Of a stretch of DNA of 5,536 nt, positions 4,918-5,536 are shown in pieces. The DNA is from Propionibacteriaceae bacterium (GTDB lineage Bacteria; Actinomycetota; Actinomycetes; Propionibacteriales; Propionibacteriaceae): NCBI GenBank assembly GCA_030450535.1, contig JAKDIK010000197.1, positions 1 to 5,536 of the forward strand, in the 5' to 3' direction. The notes under the pieces were generated by a model. It saw only the letters and a program-made list of their open reading frames with translations, was not told the DNA's origin and did not search any database. A program made the position numbers and the translations under genes. Position 1 is the stretch's first letter, and every line of letters starts with the position of its first letter.

Positions 4918-5536
4918 AGTTCGACTTCGCCACCAACGGCGGCATCTTCGTCGAGGCCATCGGCACGACGCTCTACATCGTGGCGATCGCGCTCGGCGTC
5001 GGTGGCCTGGTGGGCCTGGGGCTCGGCGTGTGCCTGTTCGTGACGCGCAAGGGCGGCCTGCGGCCGAACGCGCTGGTGTTCAACCTGCTCAACGTGCTCA
5101 TCAACTTCTTCCGGCCCATCCCGTTCATCATCTTCATCGCGGCCATGGGGCCGCTGACGCTGGCGGTGGTCGGGTCGAGCATCGGCACGAACGCGTTCAT
5201 CTTTCCCGCTGCGCTCATGGTGAGTTTCGCCTCGGCGCGGCTGGTCGAGCAGTCGCTGGTGTCGCTCGATCCGGGCGTGGTCGAGGCGGCGCGGTCGATG
5301 GGGGCGTCCACGTGGACGATCATCCGCACCGTGGCGATTCCCGAGGTGCTGGCGCCGCTGATCCTGGCGTACACGTTCCTGTTCGTCGCGGTCGTCGACA
5401 TGTCGGCGCTGGCCGGAATCGTCGCCGGCGGTGGCCTGGGCGCGTTCGCGCTGAGCTACGGCTACCAGCGCTTCGACTGGGCGATCACCTGGATCACCGT
5501 CGCCGTCATCGTCGTGATCGTGCAGTCGGTGCAGTA
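4914..5536 (+). CDS. metI: Methionine ABC transporter permease, 3' end cut by window
   Basis: Starts at the ATG overlapping the metN stop (ATGA), with AGGAG at 4904-4908 five nt upstream, so the two proteins are translationally coupled. The 207 codons seen are most of a MetI permease (usually about 215-230 residues); the stop is beyond the window. Hydrophobic segments lie near 16-43, 57-82, 93-108, 145-170 and 190-205, fitting the five-helix MetI topology. The coupling loop EAARSMGASTWTIIRTVAIP (124-143) is the conserved EAA motif that docks on the ATPase. FRPIPFIIF (66-74) and SIGTNAFIFP (89-98) match conserved MetI blocks, as does AGGGLGAFALSYGYQRFD (171-188). D162 in a hydrophobic stretch (VAVVDMSALAG) is a little unusual. 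With MetQ and MetN this gives a complete type I importer for methionine or a close analogue. Confidence 0.93.
   Translation, partial: MKFDFATNGGIFVEAIGTTLYIVAIALGVGGLVGLGLGVCLFVTRKGGLRPNALVFNLLNVLINFFRPIPFIIFIAAMGPLTLAVVGSSIGTNAFIFPAALMVSFASARLVEQSLVSLDPGVVEAARSMGASTWTIIRTVAIPEVLAPLILAYTFLFVAVVDMSALAGIVAGGGLGAFALSYGYQRFDWAITWITVAVIVVIVQSVQ

Noticed and set aside
5490..5536. Truncated metI as a pseudogene.
   Set aside because: The frame is open to the window edge and lacks only the last 10-20 residues, so it is cut by the window, not broken.

Overview
The window is GC-rich throughout and reads as chromosomal DNA of an actinobacterium. The evidence is the strong G/C bias at third codon positions, the order dacB – HExxH metalloprotease – tilS – hpt (a conserved actinobacterial housekeeping block), a short TilS, and two genes that appear to be transcribed without a 5' leader. 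The family cannot be fixed from the sequence alone; the Propionibacteriales are a guess. All genes are on the + strand.

Left half (1-2637). The last 46 codons of a PBP4-type D-Ala-D-Ala carboxypeptidase (dacB) are followed, after a 14-nt gap, by a zinc-metalloprotease-like protein with an HEQTH motif. That gene overlaps tilS (tRNA-Ile lysidine synthetase) by one base, so the two are probably translationally coupled. The gene for hypoxanthine phosphoribosyltransferase (hpt) follows 9 nt later. Both the metalloprotease gene and hpt have the hexamer TAGGCT 6-7 nt before their start codons, as expected of a -10 element driving a leaderless mRNA.

Middle (2638-2958). This 321-nt stretch is regulatory. 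It holds a possible hpt terminator hairpin, a probable promoter, and a previously unlisted 31-codon open reading frame (2767-2862) with a near-ideal GGAGG ribosome binding site. Its peptide ends in SRRHIDMMRASSHRCR. This resembles the short actinobacterial leader peptides with an R-H-I-D-x-x-R signature found ahead of sulfur, cysteine and methionine genes. Its RNA can fold around its own start codon, and competing stems lie between its tandem Met codons and the metQ start. I interpret it as a translation-dependent (attenuation-like) sensor of sulfur amino acid supply.

Right half (2959-5536). The operon metQ-metN-metI encodes a methionine-type ABC importer: lipoprotein receptor, ATPase with a C-terminal NIL regulatory domain, and permease. 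The metI gene is cut by the window edge after 207 codons. The leader peptide and the importer form the most interesting unit here: a candidate Met/Cys-responsive control element placed directly before a methionine importer.
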